Below are positions 10,901 through 25,900 of a DNA stretch of 64,000 nt, piece after piece. Numbering within the stretch: the stretch's first letter is position 1; each line of letters opens with the position of its first letter. The translations under genes and the position numbers were made by a program. Location of the stretch: positions 120,714,264-120,778,263 of the forward strand of contig JAVGWX010000003.1 in NCBI GenBank assembly GCA_036924085.1. The letters are read 5' to 3'. This DNA comes from Ariolimax columbianus. Its lineage: Eukaryota > Mollusca > Gastropoda > Stylommatophora > Arionidae. The notes beneath the pieces are model-generated. The model did not search any database. It worked only from the letters and a program-made list of their open reading frames with translations, and had not been told where the DNA came from.

Positions 10901-13900
10901 ACAGGTGAAAATTGCTCAGGGTTAAGTCAGAACTGTAAGGTGGATGTTAAAAAAAATTGTCATCCTAGTTGGTCAATTTTCTCCTGAGTTAATTGAGCTG
11001 AATGTGGCAATCTAAACAGGATGACCCGGTCAGGCTTCATCAGCATTTCTTGAACATTCTTGATAAAATGTATTGACCCAGTTATGCACCACTTTAAGCA
11101 ACAAACACTTCTCACCGTAAACAGGAAAAATTTTCTTAAGAATAGCCTTTGCAGAAAGTCCTTTGGATAAAAAAAACAACTCCAAAACAAACAAATGTAA
11201 CAGAATGTCATTTTTTGATTGCAAACTCAGTGAGCACGGATGCCATTTTGTATCTCAACTGCGCATGTGCATGCAACAACTAACAGTCTGTTACCTACAG
11301 TAATCACAAAGCTGAATATTGCTGCCATCTAATTACACCTTTAGAAACTATCAACTACTTTTTACAGCTTTCCCATATCAGTTTGTGACCTACTTACTGA
11401 CTTAGCTTCATGGTATTCGTGACTTAGTTGCCCTCTTCTATATTAGGGTATAGAGACATCTTTTTTCAATTGAATTATAATTATACTTATAATTTCTGCA
11501 AGATGAGGGCGGGCAGCCTCATGCCCAACAGATAGAATTCAATCAACATTAGAATGAACATATACTGTTGATTCAAAACTAACATATGTATAGAAAAAAA
11601 AATGTATGAGAATGTTGATGAGAAATCTGACATTTAAATGACATGTACCCATTTTAATTTATTTCAGGTATTTCAAATCTCCCGGGACATAATATAGGTG
11701 CTTCAAGGATTATAACTGATTTATAAACACATTTGAGCAGCGCATGAGCTGCAGTGGTCAGCGACCCATAGCTGACTGCTAGCGTCAGGGCCAGCGAACC
11801 AGAGCTGCCAAGATCCTTCTACACCTCCACGTGGTGATCCTGGATAACAGGCTGCAACTGAGCAGACTGGCTAAGGAGAAGGGATCGAAGAGAAAATGCT
11901 AACCCGGAACTAAAAAAATGCTTGCTGAAGTCGGATGTTTTGGATGGAAAGGTGCAAATATCGCAGTCAAGCGGTAAACTACAACACAACACATTCCGTT
12001 CTCTGGACTACATTCTGCGACTTAAGCCCTTTCAGGGTTTGGTAGCGAGAGATTGAGAACGAACGAAGCCAAGCCAAGCCATAAACAAATTTCATTCTAT
12101 TTATGTGAATGATCTTTAAATATGCATCATCATTTGTCTGTATTGTCCCTCTTGGAAAATAGGAATGCAAAAGATGCTCTCCATCTGTTCATTTTTTGTT
12201 CTGCCCTCTTGAGTTTAATTCATGAGATCCTTGACGAACTGCTCTCCTCTTTCACCGTTCTATGCAAGGTGTTTCTTGGCCTCCTGAAATGCCACTTTTC
12301 CTGCGCGTTCCAATCAAGCATATATCTGGTTAGCATACAGTTAGCTAATAAACTCTGAATCGCTTCTTATAATCACAAATTATATTTTAATTAGTCCTTA
12401 AAATCACAAATGATAATTTATTATGTCAGAAATAATAACTAAATAAGTTGTTAAAATCATAAAAAGATACCTGAATATGTTTTAAACATCTTAAATAATA
12501 TCACATTGTTTTCATTTTTTTCTTCATTATCCATAAATAACTACATCTATTTCCCTAGCCCATGTGATTGTCTGTCTATAGCTTCTCTCAACATCATATG
12601 AAATATGCAAATGTTATTAAGCTGCGATGGACAATAGTTTGAACAGTATGTTAAAGGTAATTTTCAGTATCATAATGTCATGAACTTTGAAAAGACAAGA
12701 CAACAAACTGATCAAAATCTGCTCTTGGCTTAAACATAAATAAATACCAAAATGCCAGTTCTACTTAGCTGCAACAACAAAGCACGTAAAAGATCAATAA
12801 AACTCAAATATTAAAACAAGTCCCGTATCAATTACATGTCTTTGTCAGAGTATGACATGTGAAAATTAAAAAACATACAACAACAATTGTAAGCAAACTA
12901 AGCTTAGATTTTAAACCAGCATTTATTAGGAGTTTTTAAAAGTAATGAAACTGAATGCACCAACTTGTTTTCTCTCCAACAATACACATACAGTATATAT
13001 TTATCAGCACATCATATCACTAATTCATATATAACTCTATAACTCATACATTCTCAATTAATAAGTCAATACACAATGTTTTGTTTTGTTTGAAAATGTG
13101 TTATTGACATATAGATAATTTATATCTCATTAATAATATAACTTTCTTTGATCTCGTTTGCCTTTAATATATAATGTCATTTGAATGTGCATTTTTGTTT
13201 TTCATACTACATTTAAGTAATTTAATTCTGAAATAATCCCAATTTCTATGACTTCATTATCTTTATTAAATTTACATGGCTTTACATTTCCATGAATGCA
13301 CAATTATTTTACTATAATTTCACAAATAAATATATACTTAATAGCATTACTGTCCTTATTTCTTACCCCAATATTATAACTCAAGTGTTTCCGAAAGGAA
13401 GTGGTAGTATCACTTAAGAAAGGTGTAAATGTGCATAGAAGCAGCAGACAAAGCGGCTTCTAATTCTTCAAATCCCGCTTGGAAAGTCAATTATTCACTA
13501 TTTTCTTCTCAATATCATTTAATATTTGGGGCGGCATTTCAAGAAATTTCTTTAAAATCCAGTTGGCTATCCACACTTAGCAAGGTGTGTTGCTCCACTG
13601 TTATACCCTAGTGGGGTTTTCCATGGAGACTTATAGAGATCTTTTGTTAAAAGATTAACAAACTGGTGGCTATGGATGATTTTATGGAAACTAGCAAGAG
13701 ATTGTCCCAAAAAGTTTGGGAAGTACTGCTTCAAATAAATTGTTAAAACTGCAATTGTGGAAACGTCTATTTCTATTACTCCATTCTGGTAAATTAATGG
13801 GAAACCAAACATTAACTGGAATGAAAAAGTAAGGTTCACACAAAACAGGTTCAAAATGCAGAAATTTTTTCAGTGCTTTATGCTCTAAAAATGTTTTGGA

Positions 13901-16900
13901 GAAAAGATTAAGTATTTTTATGAAATATCTTAATTAATGTCCCTTTTCTCTTTGTCAATATACAAACAAAATTATTTATGATTCAGTAATTTAATCATAC
14001 ACATTTGGAACAAACAAACTGGTTGTATACAGACTCTAAAGACCTTCTAAACCAGTATTTTGAAGTTAAGTTCATTAACTCCAAATGGCTATCAATTATA
14101 ATTTTTTGTCTTTATGGAAGTTATTTGTTTCCTAACAGAATTCTGAGGGAAACAGTACAAACGTAAATATTGCACTGTTAAAACATGTCCATAAAGTTGA
14201 CTATTCAGGTACACAAATGAACACTAGATGGTTGCGAAATTCACAAATTTGAAGTCTGATTAAAAAGTATACATACTTTTTTTTTTAACGCCAAGCAATA
14301 GTTACTCTGGGGTGGGCTAGTGTGGTAGCATGTGACATTGATTTCTTTGTTTACATAATTTTTTGCCAAAATTCTGCAGCCACTTAGCACCTTCCGGACT
14401 GTCGCGGTTGACGCGTAGGCGCACTGCGGTTGTTGCATTTTTGTTTTAAGCCAAGCAGAAGTGACAATTCTCAGAATGAATTTTATCATGATGCCACACT
14501 TCCAAAGATTCATCATATGAAATTTGTCCCTTCATTAACAGAGAGAAAACCACCTGCAGTAACATGTTGAATTGCATCAACTACATGATCCGCACCCGTC
14601 CCACTCCCTATTCATGGCTCCCTGCGACTTTTTGCTCTTTCTAAGACTCAAAGTACAACTAAAAGGAATGAGATTTCAGGACATAGAAGAAATCAAGACA
14701 AATGTGATGAGGTGCCTGATGGAGATCCCAAACAATGACTTTGAGTACCACTGCGAGAAGTTTGTCAACAAAGAAGGAACCTATTTAGAAGGAAAATAGG
14801 TTTTGAACTAAATAGAAGGCCCGAAGATGCAGTGGCAAATGGACTGACAGTAGCCAGCAACTCATAGCTAGCTGCTTGTATCAATGTCAGTAAACCAAAG
14901 CTGACCAAGACCCATTCCCGCATCCAAGTGGCGGGACAGTGAGGCTAATGTCTGGTCAGGCAAAACACACTGATCAAACAATGTTAGCCAGGGTCAGGAG
15001 AAATATACTGGGCAAGACCCTCACCTGACCTCCTTGTTGGTCATCCAGGAAACGGGCTGTTGTCAAGGACAATAGTCTGGCTAACAAGGTGAGGATTGAT
15101 GTGATCCCCATAGTAGTGAGTGACACACAGATGAAGCCAAGCATTGCACAACTGAATGGAGGACACCCGTCCACTTCATCAGCACGCTCGGGATGTCAGG
15201 AAAGCTACTACATTCTACAACGTTCTATCCTTTTCAGGGCACACAAGAGAGTTACCAATCCATTGTGAGCATTAGCAACCAACCAACCAATCAGCCTCCA
15301 ATTTGTGGCCTTAGAAACAGCCTGCACTAGTGTAGTTTCGCTAAGAGTATAGAGATCACAGTGGGAAGGCAAAACCTGTACCCAAAAAAGCCAGCTGAAA
15401 TTGGATCTGCCAGGAAGAAAGATGCAGTTATTGCAACCTCCTGACTGTGAGCTATGACACAATGTCCTTTTCAGGACAATACAAGAAGAACTGAATGAGT
15501 AAGCTAGCTAGCCCCCCCCCCCCCCCCCCCCCCCTCCCCCTAAAAAGGTCGGGTACTTTTTTAATCAGCCTTCGCAGAATAGAACTGCACAAGTTAAAAA
15601 CTCATACAAAATATATTTGTCTAAAGAGTTAATAAATAGTGTTCTCCAATGTTAGAAAGTTCTTGTGTGGAACTCAGAGATCCTTTACTGGGGAGAAAAG
15701 AATGTTCACTGCACTATACATGTACTATGCATGTTGTGACTGGCAAAATAAGTCAGATTATACATGTTGTAACAGGTATACTAAGTATGGTTATGCATGT
15801 CATTATAGGCATACTAAATAAAATGAGATTGGAGCGAGATAAGTCTGATTTAATGTTTGTGTATGTAAATAAAGTCAGGTTTCCAACAGATGCAACAGGC
15901 TGCAATAACAAAAGTAAAAAATAACGAAGGGAATAAGCTATATATCAGTGGCTTCAACAGAGATGAATATAGATGGTAAAATGTGGGAAAACATGGTATA
16001 TAGTTGATATGGTGGGCAAACATGGATAACAAAGTTCAAGATGTGATCATAAGATGGATGGTAGGAAGGGAGATAATGGGTTTCCTCTTACAGTCTTTTT
16101 CTTTGATATGCCAAACAGACTTTTCACAAGAGGTGGTCGAGGTGCTGGCTTTGACCCAATTTTTTGAGTCTTCATATCAAAGTCCACCTGAACAACACTT
16201 GATGTATGGTTGGCTGATATCGGCATGTTGTGACTTTTCATGATACTGGCTGTATTCTGTGTCTCAAACAGGTCACCCTGGATGGCATCATTTTCTAAAG
16301 CTAGAATGTCTGGCAAACTCATGCTGGATCTCAACGTTTTATTTGCATTTTCTAAAGAATCAGCAGGTCCACCAAAACCAAAGTCATCCATTACATCAAA
16401 AATGCTCCCTTTGGTAACAGCATCACTAATATTTGATGTATTACTATTACTAATCAATCCAAAATCATCGAGCAATGAAACACTAGAAGCTGATGGCTGA
16501 GATGTAGATGTTTTTGCAAAATCTCCAAACCCCCAATCCAGTTCAGATGTGGCCACATGAGATGGCTCAAAAGTTGCAGACTTGTCATTGCTTGCATGTT
16601 TCAGGTGTTCACTCACAATACCCTCAGGAGAGGTCAGGTCGAATGAGCTCCATGATAAATTACTGCCTAATTTACTTGATATCAGCTGGTCAAAATCTGC
16701 CAGAAGATTGTTTTTAGGTTGTGTGATAGCAGAACTACTGTTGGGTCTACTAACTTTCTTGACAGTTCCTAAACCAGGCATCCCAATCATATCAAATGAT
16801 TTGGAAGCAGTCAGAGACCGAACTGGCCTGATTTCTGTACTCAATGGAGCCCCAGAACTGCTATTAATGCTTCCTTCTGCTGTTGAGGAATCTGCTGCAA

Positions 16901-19900
16901 CTGATAATACTTCAGCTTCACCAAGACTCATTCCAATAGCATCAATGTCATCAACATTTACATCATGTTTTTCAGAAGCTGCAAACAAGTCATCCATCAA
17001 ATTCATATTTGATGATGTTTGTGCAGACGTAGGAGCAAATGCAATGCTAAAGTCACCTAGCAAGGAATCATAATTACTACTGGCTACATGACTTGAAACA
17101 GCAGGTCTGGAAGGCTGTGTTAAAAAAAATGAAACAAAAGAAATTTCTATAGTTATATAATTATATATTACAACAGATAAATAAAAAAACGGTTATTGAC
17201 AAAAATCATATTCCTTCATAACAACATGCATATAGAAGAACACCGCAAATAAAAAAAAAATGTCATAGGAAGTTGAGTACAGAAATTCGTTTGCCAATTA
17301 CTATTGCATCATAAAGGAAGGTGAATGATCCTGTAGGACACAAAAGTATGAGCCAAAAAAACAGCAGGAATATGAATAAAGAAATTAAGGATTAAAGTGC
17401 TTGATAAATACCACACACACAAATGAACAAGTGAGTTGAAATGGGGGGGGTCAAATTGAAAAGAGAAATTAAGAGAAACATAACACCAAGACCAGCCAGA
17501 ATGGGGCAGACAACTTTTGACCCTGCCTTATTACACTTGACTACATTATTAGCCCCCCTGATAAGAATAGAGGAGGGTTGGGTATGGGGGGGAGACAGAA
17601 GTTCCACAATACCATAAACAATATTTTGAAAGAAGAATGGCCCTTCAACGGGGTCTTCGTTGTGGACCAGCCAAATTTGTAAGGAATCTGGTTTGTTTCT
17701 TCCTCTCCTTCTTGTGATTGCATCTTTGATGTTTACATCAACAGATGAGTTCAGGTGATGAACTTGACCATTGTCTGGAGCTCCTCTTTAGCTCTGTATA
17801 TCTTCAAGTTTAGTGTTGAATCATTGGGCCAGTGAATTTTGCTTAACCGGCAATACATGGGACAGTCATGTAAAACATGCTAATCAGTTGTTCGTTTAGT
17901 CCACATATGCACATATCCTTGAACTGATAGCTACTTTTGCCAGTGTTGTTGGTGGAGATGTCTTTACAGCAAATGAGGAAGAAGGAAGATATACACAATC
18001 TCTACGTTTCACAGAAAACAAATGATAAATGACAATTAAGCTAATACCTGTATCTCCAACTTCTTGACATAGGTAGAAGGGAAAATTCCAGACTTGCCCT
18101 GGTCTGCTATGACTCCAGACCACCAATCACCAGAGGATGCTGTTACACAAATGATGTCCCCCTCATTAAAATTCAGGTCCGTTGGTTCGTCTGACGTGTA
18201 AACGTACATTGCAACATAATATTCTGTTCAAGACAAACAAGAATCAAATATATATATCCTCTCACTGAAATGATAGATCAATGTGAGTATCTTTTCGTTT
18301 TCTAAGTCATTTAGGCCAGAGGTCAGTGCTTCCCAAACTTTTCAGTGTGATGGACCAGCAGAGATTTATCCACTACAGCAGGTCTGGTGACCAATTTGGA
18401 GATTATTCTTTTTTGATCATCTTAAATTTGTATTAACATTTGTTTAAATACATGCTTAGCCAGTTGAATGACTTTATTTTCATTTATTAATAGCAGTTAT
18501 AAGCATATTTTGTTATATTTTTGTAGAGTCAATTAAAAAATTTGTGTGAGACAATAAATGAGAGTATAAAACAAAACTTTGAACTTTATCCTTTACAAAT
18601 CAAACTTGCATGTGTTTGGATTCATGAACCCCTATGTGATTTAAATACATTTAAATAATGCATAATCAAATTGGATGCACTAGACTGCTAAATGCAAAAC
18701 AGTACAGCGCACTGCAAAACAATGTGAACAAAATTTTAAAAATAAATATAAATTATTTCTTGACTATCGTTTTTGGTCACGTTTCTTCTGCCATGTTTGT
18801 TTTGGAATAATCTCAACTGCATTAGAACGAATTCCTGCAAAAAGAGTACATGACTGTTTGAATTAGGGAAGGTAAAGCAGAAGCTAGGAAACGTCACCCA
18901 CAAAAACTGAGACCTCATACAATGAAATCCTTAACAGTTCATTCTTAATGGCAGTGTCAGAGATTGAAGATTGTCTTGGCTTGGCAACAGTTTAAGACAT
19001 GCTGGTCCAGTACAGGCAACCCTTGCAGAACTCAGACAAGGCAAACGTCAACCAAGGACTACTTTCATTACTCAGGCCTGCAGAGACGTAACAGTCATAT
19101 CCTATGGTGAACTCACAAGTGTGTCAGCGGACATGATACAGGATCGCCAAAACAGTCTACGGACTGAATGTCCAACAATGACAAATGAGAGTACTAGAAA
19201 AATCTTATGTTTCAATTAAAAGATCCTTAACAAGTACATTTGCAGGTTTATTGTGATGTGGCTATTGGACCATTAAAACAGAGTTTATCTGGCCTATTGG
19301 CTATCAAAATTGTTTTCATGTGACCTCTTGACCCTTATATTGACTTTATGAAGTCCATGACCCATTAACTTAACTTTATGTGGAGCTCCGGTTGGCTTCA
19401 GTTGGATATCTCTGCCTTAAGCATTACCCAACTGTAAAGGAAAACTAATGTCTGGTCAGGCAAAACATAATGATCAGACATGTTAGTTAGGGTCAGGCAA
19501 AACATACTGAGCACGACCCTCACCTTGGCTTCCTCATAGCCCTTCCTGGAAATGGGCTGGTTTCATGGCAGTCTGGCTAACAAGGTGAGAGATGTGAAGC
19601 CCGTCGTAGTGAGTGACATGCAGATGAAGCCAAGCATAGCATAACTGCCTGGAGGACCCTGGTTCACATTCATCAGCACGCTCGGGATGTGAGGAAAGCT
19701 ATGACAACCCACCACTTAACGTCCTTTTTAGTGCGTACAAAAGAGTAATCCTACTCATTGTGGGCACTCAGCAACAACAACAACCCAGCTGTAAATGACA
19801 TACCTCCTTGAGTTTCTGATGGAGCTGTACTGGTAGTATCAGCTGGTTTCCCCAGATCTGTTGTAGCAGTTATTGTAGATCTGTGAAGATTATGGTTTGA

Positions 19901-22900
19901 TATGAATATGGTATTCACATAAACTCACTTACATAGTCACTCCTCTTCTACCTTAGGGTGTTGAGGTCTTTTTTTTCTTACTTAGTTTCTACAGGATGGG
20001 GTAGCTGGCTTCCATGTTGAACCATGTGTAGTCAGTCACCTCTGGTAGGTTACAGTGTAAATATACTTTAATCCTATTTTGGACCCCGGTAACACATGGC
20101 CAACATTCACATAAAGAATGTTACAAATTGAAGAAAAACAATGGCCATTAAACAGCAACAAATTCACAGTTGTGGGATAGCTCTTCATGATTACCATGTA
20201 CCCTGCTGATGACTCTGGCTGACATCATTTCTCCCTTTCTGTTTCATATGATATAAACCCGCCCAACCTATCACACTATGTCATTCTGGCAAACTCTCAA
20301 GACTGCACACAATCCTTACTTACACACATTATTAGACTCTTCAGGATTTGCTGTAGATTTTATTTTGATATTAATTTAACTTCACTGTTTTCATCTTTGT
20401 TGTTCTTGTTTGTCCAGTTCTTGATAATGGTCCATCTAGGTCATAACATCTACTGCTGATCTCATGTAAAACTGCTATTTAACTTTCTTTGTATTTCAGT
20501 CAATATCTTCTCCTTATGCTCGGCTTCATCGCTCGAAATCGATATTTATGGTTATATTTTTCACTTCTACTCTTCAGTTTCTAAAAAATAGATTGTGTTA
20601 ATGTTTATCAACTCTCATCACAAAACATACCAAATGTTAATATGTTGCTCCAAGCCTATTTAGCATCATATTTTTGGAAAGCTAACTTATTTGGACTGCC
20701 AAAAGTATTCTGATAATTTTTCTCCCAAATTGCATGTATGACATGAAAGATTTATGTATTTTTTATTTTAATTGTCCATTCAAGAGAAGATATTTACGCC
20801 CATGGTAGTGAATAATTGAAGTCAAATCAAGAAGAGTTGGATAGATGACTGGCTATCACAACCCTTAGAAATTGTAAGTCAAAATAAAAGAAAGACATCT
20901 AAATGCTGCGCACATAAATAAAAAACACCATTGACAGTTGAAAATCGATAAGAGTATGCTGTTAGCCACTGCCCAATCAACGTTTTTAAAAAGTAATGAA
21001 ATTCCTACACAACCTACCTTCCCCCAGGCGTAGTAAGCAGCAGAAAGTTAACATTACAAAATAAAGAATATACCACAGCAGCAGGTATAACCTAACCTGT
21101 CTGTTTAAATAGCAGGATTTCAAGTTTTCCAATTGTAATTATCCTTCAAGCAAAGTCTACATAGAATTTTTCAAAGTAACAAAGCTACAACATTATATGA
21201 TGTCTTCTATATAACAAGGACAAGTCCATTATAAGTAAAAAAATAACGTTTGTTTTTAAATATTCTTATTGATAGCAAAGTAGCCATTGATGTTGACATG
21301 CCACAATTAGGTGATGGTGGAAAATGTCCATAAACAAGACCTCACAACAAAATGATATTTTAGGGGTTACCAGCACCACTAAATGCAGAGTGCAGGTCCT
21401 ATACTGCTGGCTAGGCTAGAGATCAACAGGCAAAAGTCTGGCGGCTGGACACCCAAGAGCTGCACCTTCCCCAGGCCTGGTAAGCCACAAGAAGATCACT
21501 ATCTACAAACTTACTGCTAAGTCACATGTGAGTCTGAAAGGCAAACCAGGGAAGATATGGAATGGCACCTTCTAAGGGCCAACAAGAAAGATTTGAAGAA
21601 CAATAGGATAGCTTTTAGCTAGCTAGCATTAGGTACTAATTTGCCTAATCACTGTAAGACTGGCTTGCCCTTATCATTAAAACTTTCATGGCAGCTTGGT
21701 CCTTGTCATATTAAAATGCTCATATCAAACTGAAAACTGCAATATCTTTATTGGCCTGTTCACCCTTGTATGTAAAAAATACATTAAAAAATGTAAACAG
21801 CAAATCAATAATACACAACTAAATGAAGCTCCACACACACCTTATTCTGGGCTTTAAACATATAAAAGAAAATTATAATGCGGAATTAATTAAATATTAA
21901 ATAAGCAAATTATGAATTTTGTTAGAAACACTAGTATTTTACTCAGCTTCACCCAGTAAATAACCATTTTTTAATATTCACAATTCAGTAGAAAATACAA
22001 ATGAAGCCAAAAATGGAGGGGAAATTACAAATTTTTTAACCCCTCATCATGTCATATTTGGTTGTGTTCCTTCAGGGAAACAAATTATATTTGTGGAATA
22101 CAGAGAAATAATTTGGGAAGGGAATAAGATAGGAACTTGAAATAAGTTGCGCTGATCGACAAATCGATCATAGAATGTTTAGTTCAATTTATCTTTCCGG
22201 TCGCGATTTATGGCGTCTTCTGATACACACACAATCACTCACGCACACACACCCATTTAGAGATTAATAGTATTCAAATTTTTAGCTTTCTATACCTAAC
22301 ACATAGTCTATTTTCTGCTTGTTGAATGCCTTACCATCACAACAAAGACATCAACACAACTTTCAAATGATCAATTAAGACAAATCTTACCCTGGCTTTG
22401 GTGCAGCGCCTGTTAGCTTGACATAAGCTTTTGGAAACCATCCGCTCTAAAAATAAGAATCCTACATGACTTTTTTGTACATTGAAATATAACTATCATT
22501 TAACTATTAAAAAGAATTAAATACAAAAATATGTGCAGCTTCTCATGCATGTGCAAAGTACACAGAAATGACATGTTTCCACTTCGTATAAAGGGCAGAG
22601 TTCACATTGAGTTGAAGATCCTTAGCTTGGTAAACATTCTAACTTCTACATTCAGACGTTAAGAATTATAAGGAGGAATTCTCAAACAAATATTCCAGAT
22701 CAGTGTTTCCCAATTGCTAGTCCATGGACTAATTACAGAAATTTCCTGCCGGTCCACGAAAAAAGAAAATTGCAGATGAACACCTTATCTATTTACAGAT
22801 CAAATTCTGTTTATTTTAAATATTTATAAAATTTTCATTTTATGATATCAGATTTGACAACTAATTCGCAACATACTGTTTAATGAGATTGTTTTTTTAT

Positions 22901-25900
22901 GTCTGAGTGGTCCGTGAAAAACTTGTTCCTATTTTCACCGGTCCGATGAACAATTTTTTTCCCATTCTCAGCGATCTGTTAAGTATTTTCCCTATTTTCA
23001 CTGGTTCGCAAAAATGTTTTCATTTCACTGCTCCGCGAGTGTAAAAGGGTGAAACACTATTTTCGATTCTTCATTTAGCTCTTTTATCTTTTAGAATTAT
23101 ACAGAGAGATTCTCAAACAAACATTCTAGTTTATACTTACAATTTACTTTTTAGAATGATAAGGAGAAGCTAAAATATTTGTTTGAGAATCCCTCAAACA
23201 AATATTCTAGCATCTACATTTGTAAAAGATGGATAAAATTGTAACTGAATAATGTATGACTGCTACAAAATGTAAAGTTCATCTACATACCTTTTCATTC
23301 AGTTCCCCATACCATTTCATGTCCAGTTGTTGTTTGACTAGAATGACATCGTCTTTATCAAAAGTTAAGTCTGTTTCCTGTCGTGCTTTCCAAGGGTAAA
23401 TTGCCTTAGCTAACAAGCCTTCTGGTGGTATGTTACTGGGGACAGATGCCTCTATAGAGCTTGTTGCAGGAGCACCTGATATTGCACTTGACTGCCATGT
23501 GAAGAAAATGTAATCAATTTTAATTAACGGTACATAATTATATAAATTTTAATTAACGTTACATAATTTCTTCTGCTGAAGCCATTAACTCTTCTAATCC
23601 TCAGGATAACAAGCTATTCACTGTTAAATTCATTTAACATATGTGGGGTATTGTTTCTAGAGCTTTATTTCAAACTCAGAAGACTACTACAGTCTCAACA
23701 AACTTTGAATTATGTGAATTGTTTGGTATACAATGACCTGAGTTTAATTGTCTCTTAGCCCTTGCTGCAGTCACTTAACAATCATTATCTGACCTTAAGT
23801 ATAACACCAGTTAGCTGATACAATAATTCTGGACAATTAAATAATTGTAAATAAATACACTCCCAATAAACTAATGCCTATTAGGTGTGTCCCAAACTAA
23901 TATTTAAACTATTTGAATGTTCATATGAGAGAAATTATTAAGGATAACCTGTTTGGACTGTTTTATTTGGCACTGTAATGACTATGTTGAGTGTGTGAAT
24001 TCATTCTGAGGTTTTTAGTTTCTGGGCATTTCCTATTATGACTCTATGTACAGTAGGATCTTTGACATCAAGAGATCAAGAGAGGGGCATAATGGATAGC
24101 ACAGGCAGAGAAAACAATAGGACAAGTCACTCCAGTTGAGGCGATAGCCAAGAGATAAAAATGGGTCCATACTGGTGATAGAATGACAAAGTACCAGAGT
24201 GTCATCCTAACCTTAGGCAAGGAATGCAGACAATGAGGCAACAGGAGAGCAGAGCTCGAGGTGAATCAGCTGATAACTGAAAACTCGCAGGATACTGATA
24301 CTATCATACACACCGACAGATCGGTGCTACGCAGTGGAACATCATGCTGGGGCTTTTCAGCTAGAGTGAGAGGACAAGTCGTTGCTAAGCAGAGTGGAGC
24401 ATACACGTCAATAGCCTCCAGTTTGAGAATGGAGATGGAAGCAGTGATCTCAGCATTAAGATGGCTATCTGAGATCCCTTTAACAAAGACAATCATCATG
24501 GCTGACGCCCAAGCCGTACTTCAGGAGGTACAGAAGGGATGTACAAGTGGATAGCAGCTGTTTAGGCCTCAAACCTCTAGCAGTTGACATGGATCTCCTG
24601 TCCTTGTCAATATGGAGTTCAAGGCAATGAAAGAGATGACATCTTGGCTTCACAAGCTCCCATCATGGGCATGTTGGTGATGGATAAATGTGACATTTTG
24701 AAATCAATCAACGTCTGTCTCTTGGATGAGGACACCGATATAGATGAGTCAGCAATCCACAGACAAAGTTTCAACAATAAACGAGATTCGAATGGAGTGG
24801 GGCACATGAGGACGGAGCAGGAGAGTGTACAACCAGCGATCTACAACGACCATAAGCATCCAGACCCTGCACCATTTCCTGAGAGATCGAGCACTTTGAG
24901 AGGGAAGGAACTGTGCATGGTGTGAAGAAGGGACAGTGCCACAGGATGAGCTGTTATTTAGTTCCATACAAGGTGTTCCATTTGTCTGGCCTCGGAGGAA
25001 GAAGCTCTTTCCTAACACCGGCTGTGCACACCGTTTCGTAAGGATGTGTGCAAAGCAGGCACTCTGGAGTGTGTTCTGCTTGAATTCTGTTCAAGTGACT
25101 GTTAAGTTGTATGTGTTGAGTGCAAAGTCTGAAAATGGCACTTTGGTCTCTCTTTTTCAGGAAGTTTATGTTGTCTTTGGGATGGCTATATGTTTGTAGA
25201 TTTCTCTCCCAGTATTTCCAATTACCCATCTATTCAGCCAAGTCTCTTTGTTCGCAGTCAATTCAACAACAAATTAAGATTGGATGCAACAGATATTATA
25301 TTTCATAGCATAAATACAAATCCGTACCTGACTAATTTGGGAACTAAAGAGCTCCTGTTGAGCAGGTTCTGACTTCTGGACGCTAGAAGATTGCACTAAT
25401 GATTCAAAAGCACCACTGGAAAATATGAGTTACACTTCTATTAATATTTGTTAAGTCACATAGTGGCTCATAGCAGAACCTCACTCAGTACGTCAGCTTA
25501 TCTACATAAAGGTCATGGCAGTCTCATAGCCGAACCTAGTATTTCAGTCCACCTTAACTTAAGTGAACTTCTTTATACTGGTTTAAAAGACTCTGCAGTC
25601 TGTATACAACCAGTTTCTACTACTCCACTTGGATCTAAAAATAACTATGTGTATCCAATCTATTCTTGAATGAATGAACTGATCATGCTCCAACTCTTCC
25701 TGTGGCAATGCGTTCCAAGCATTCACCACTCTCTGACAAAAAAAGTATTTTCTAATTGATCTGGACCTTTCTTTAATTAATTTGTAGCTGTGCCCTCTTG
25801 TTCTTGTAGCTGGTTGTAGCTGTGCCCTCTTGTTCTTGTAGCCGGTTGTAGCTGTGCCCCCTTGTTCTTGTAGCCTGCTGTCCTTCGAAAAACTTGTTAT

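Noticed and set aside
13567..13854. Minus-strand 95-codon frame as a gene
   Set aside because: No recognisable motif, AT-rich composition and no splice support; likely chance.
18310..18460. hAT element starting CAGTGCTTCCCAAAC
   Set aside because: The left tip is suggestive, but I could not find a matching right tip or 8-bp duplication.
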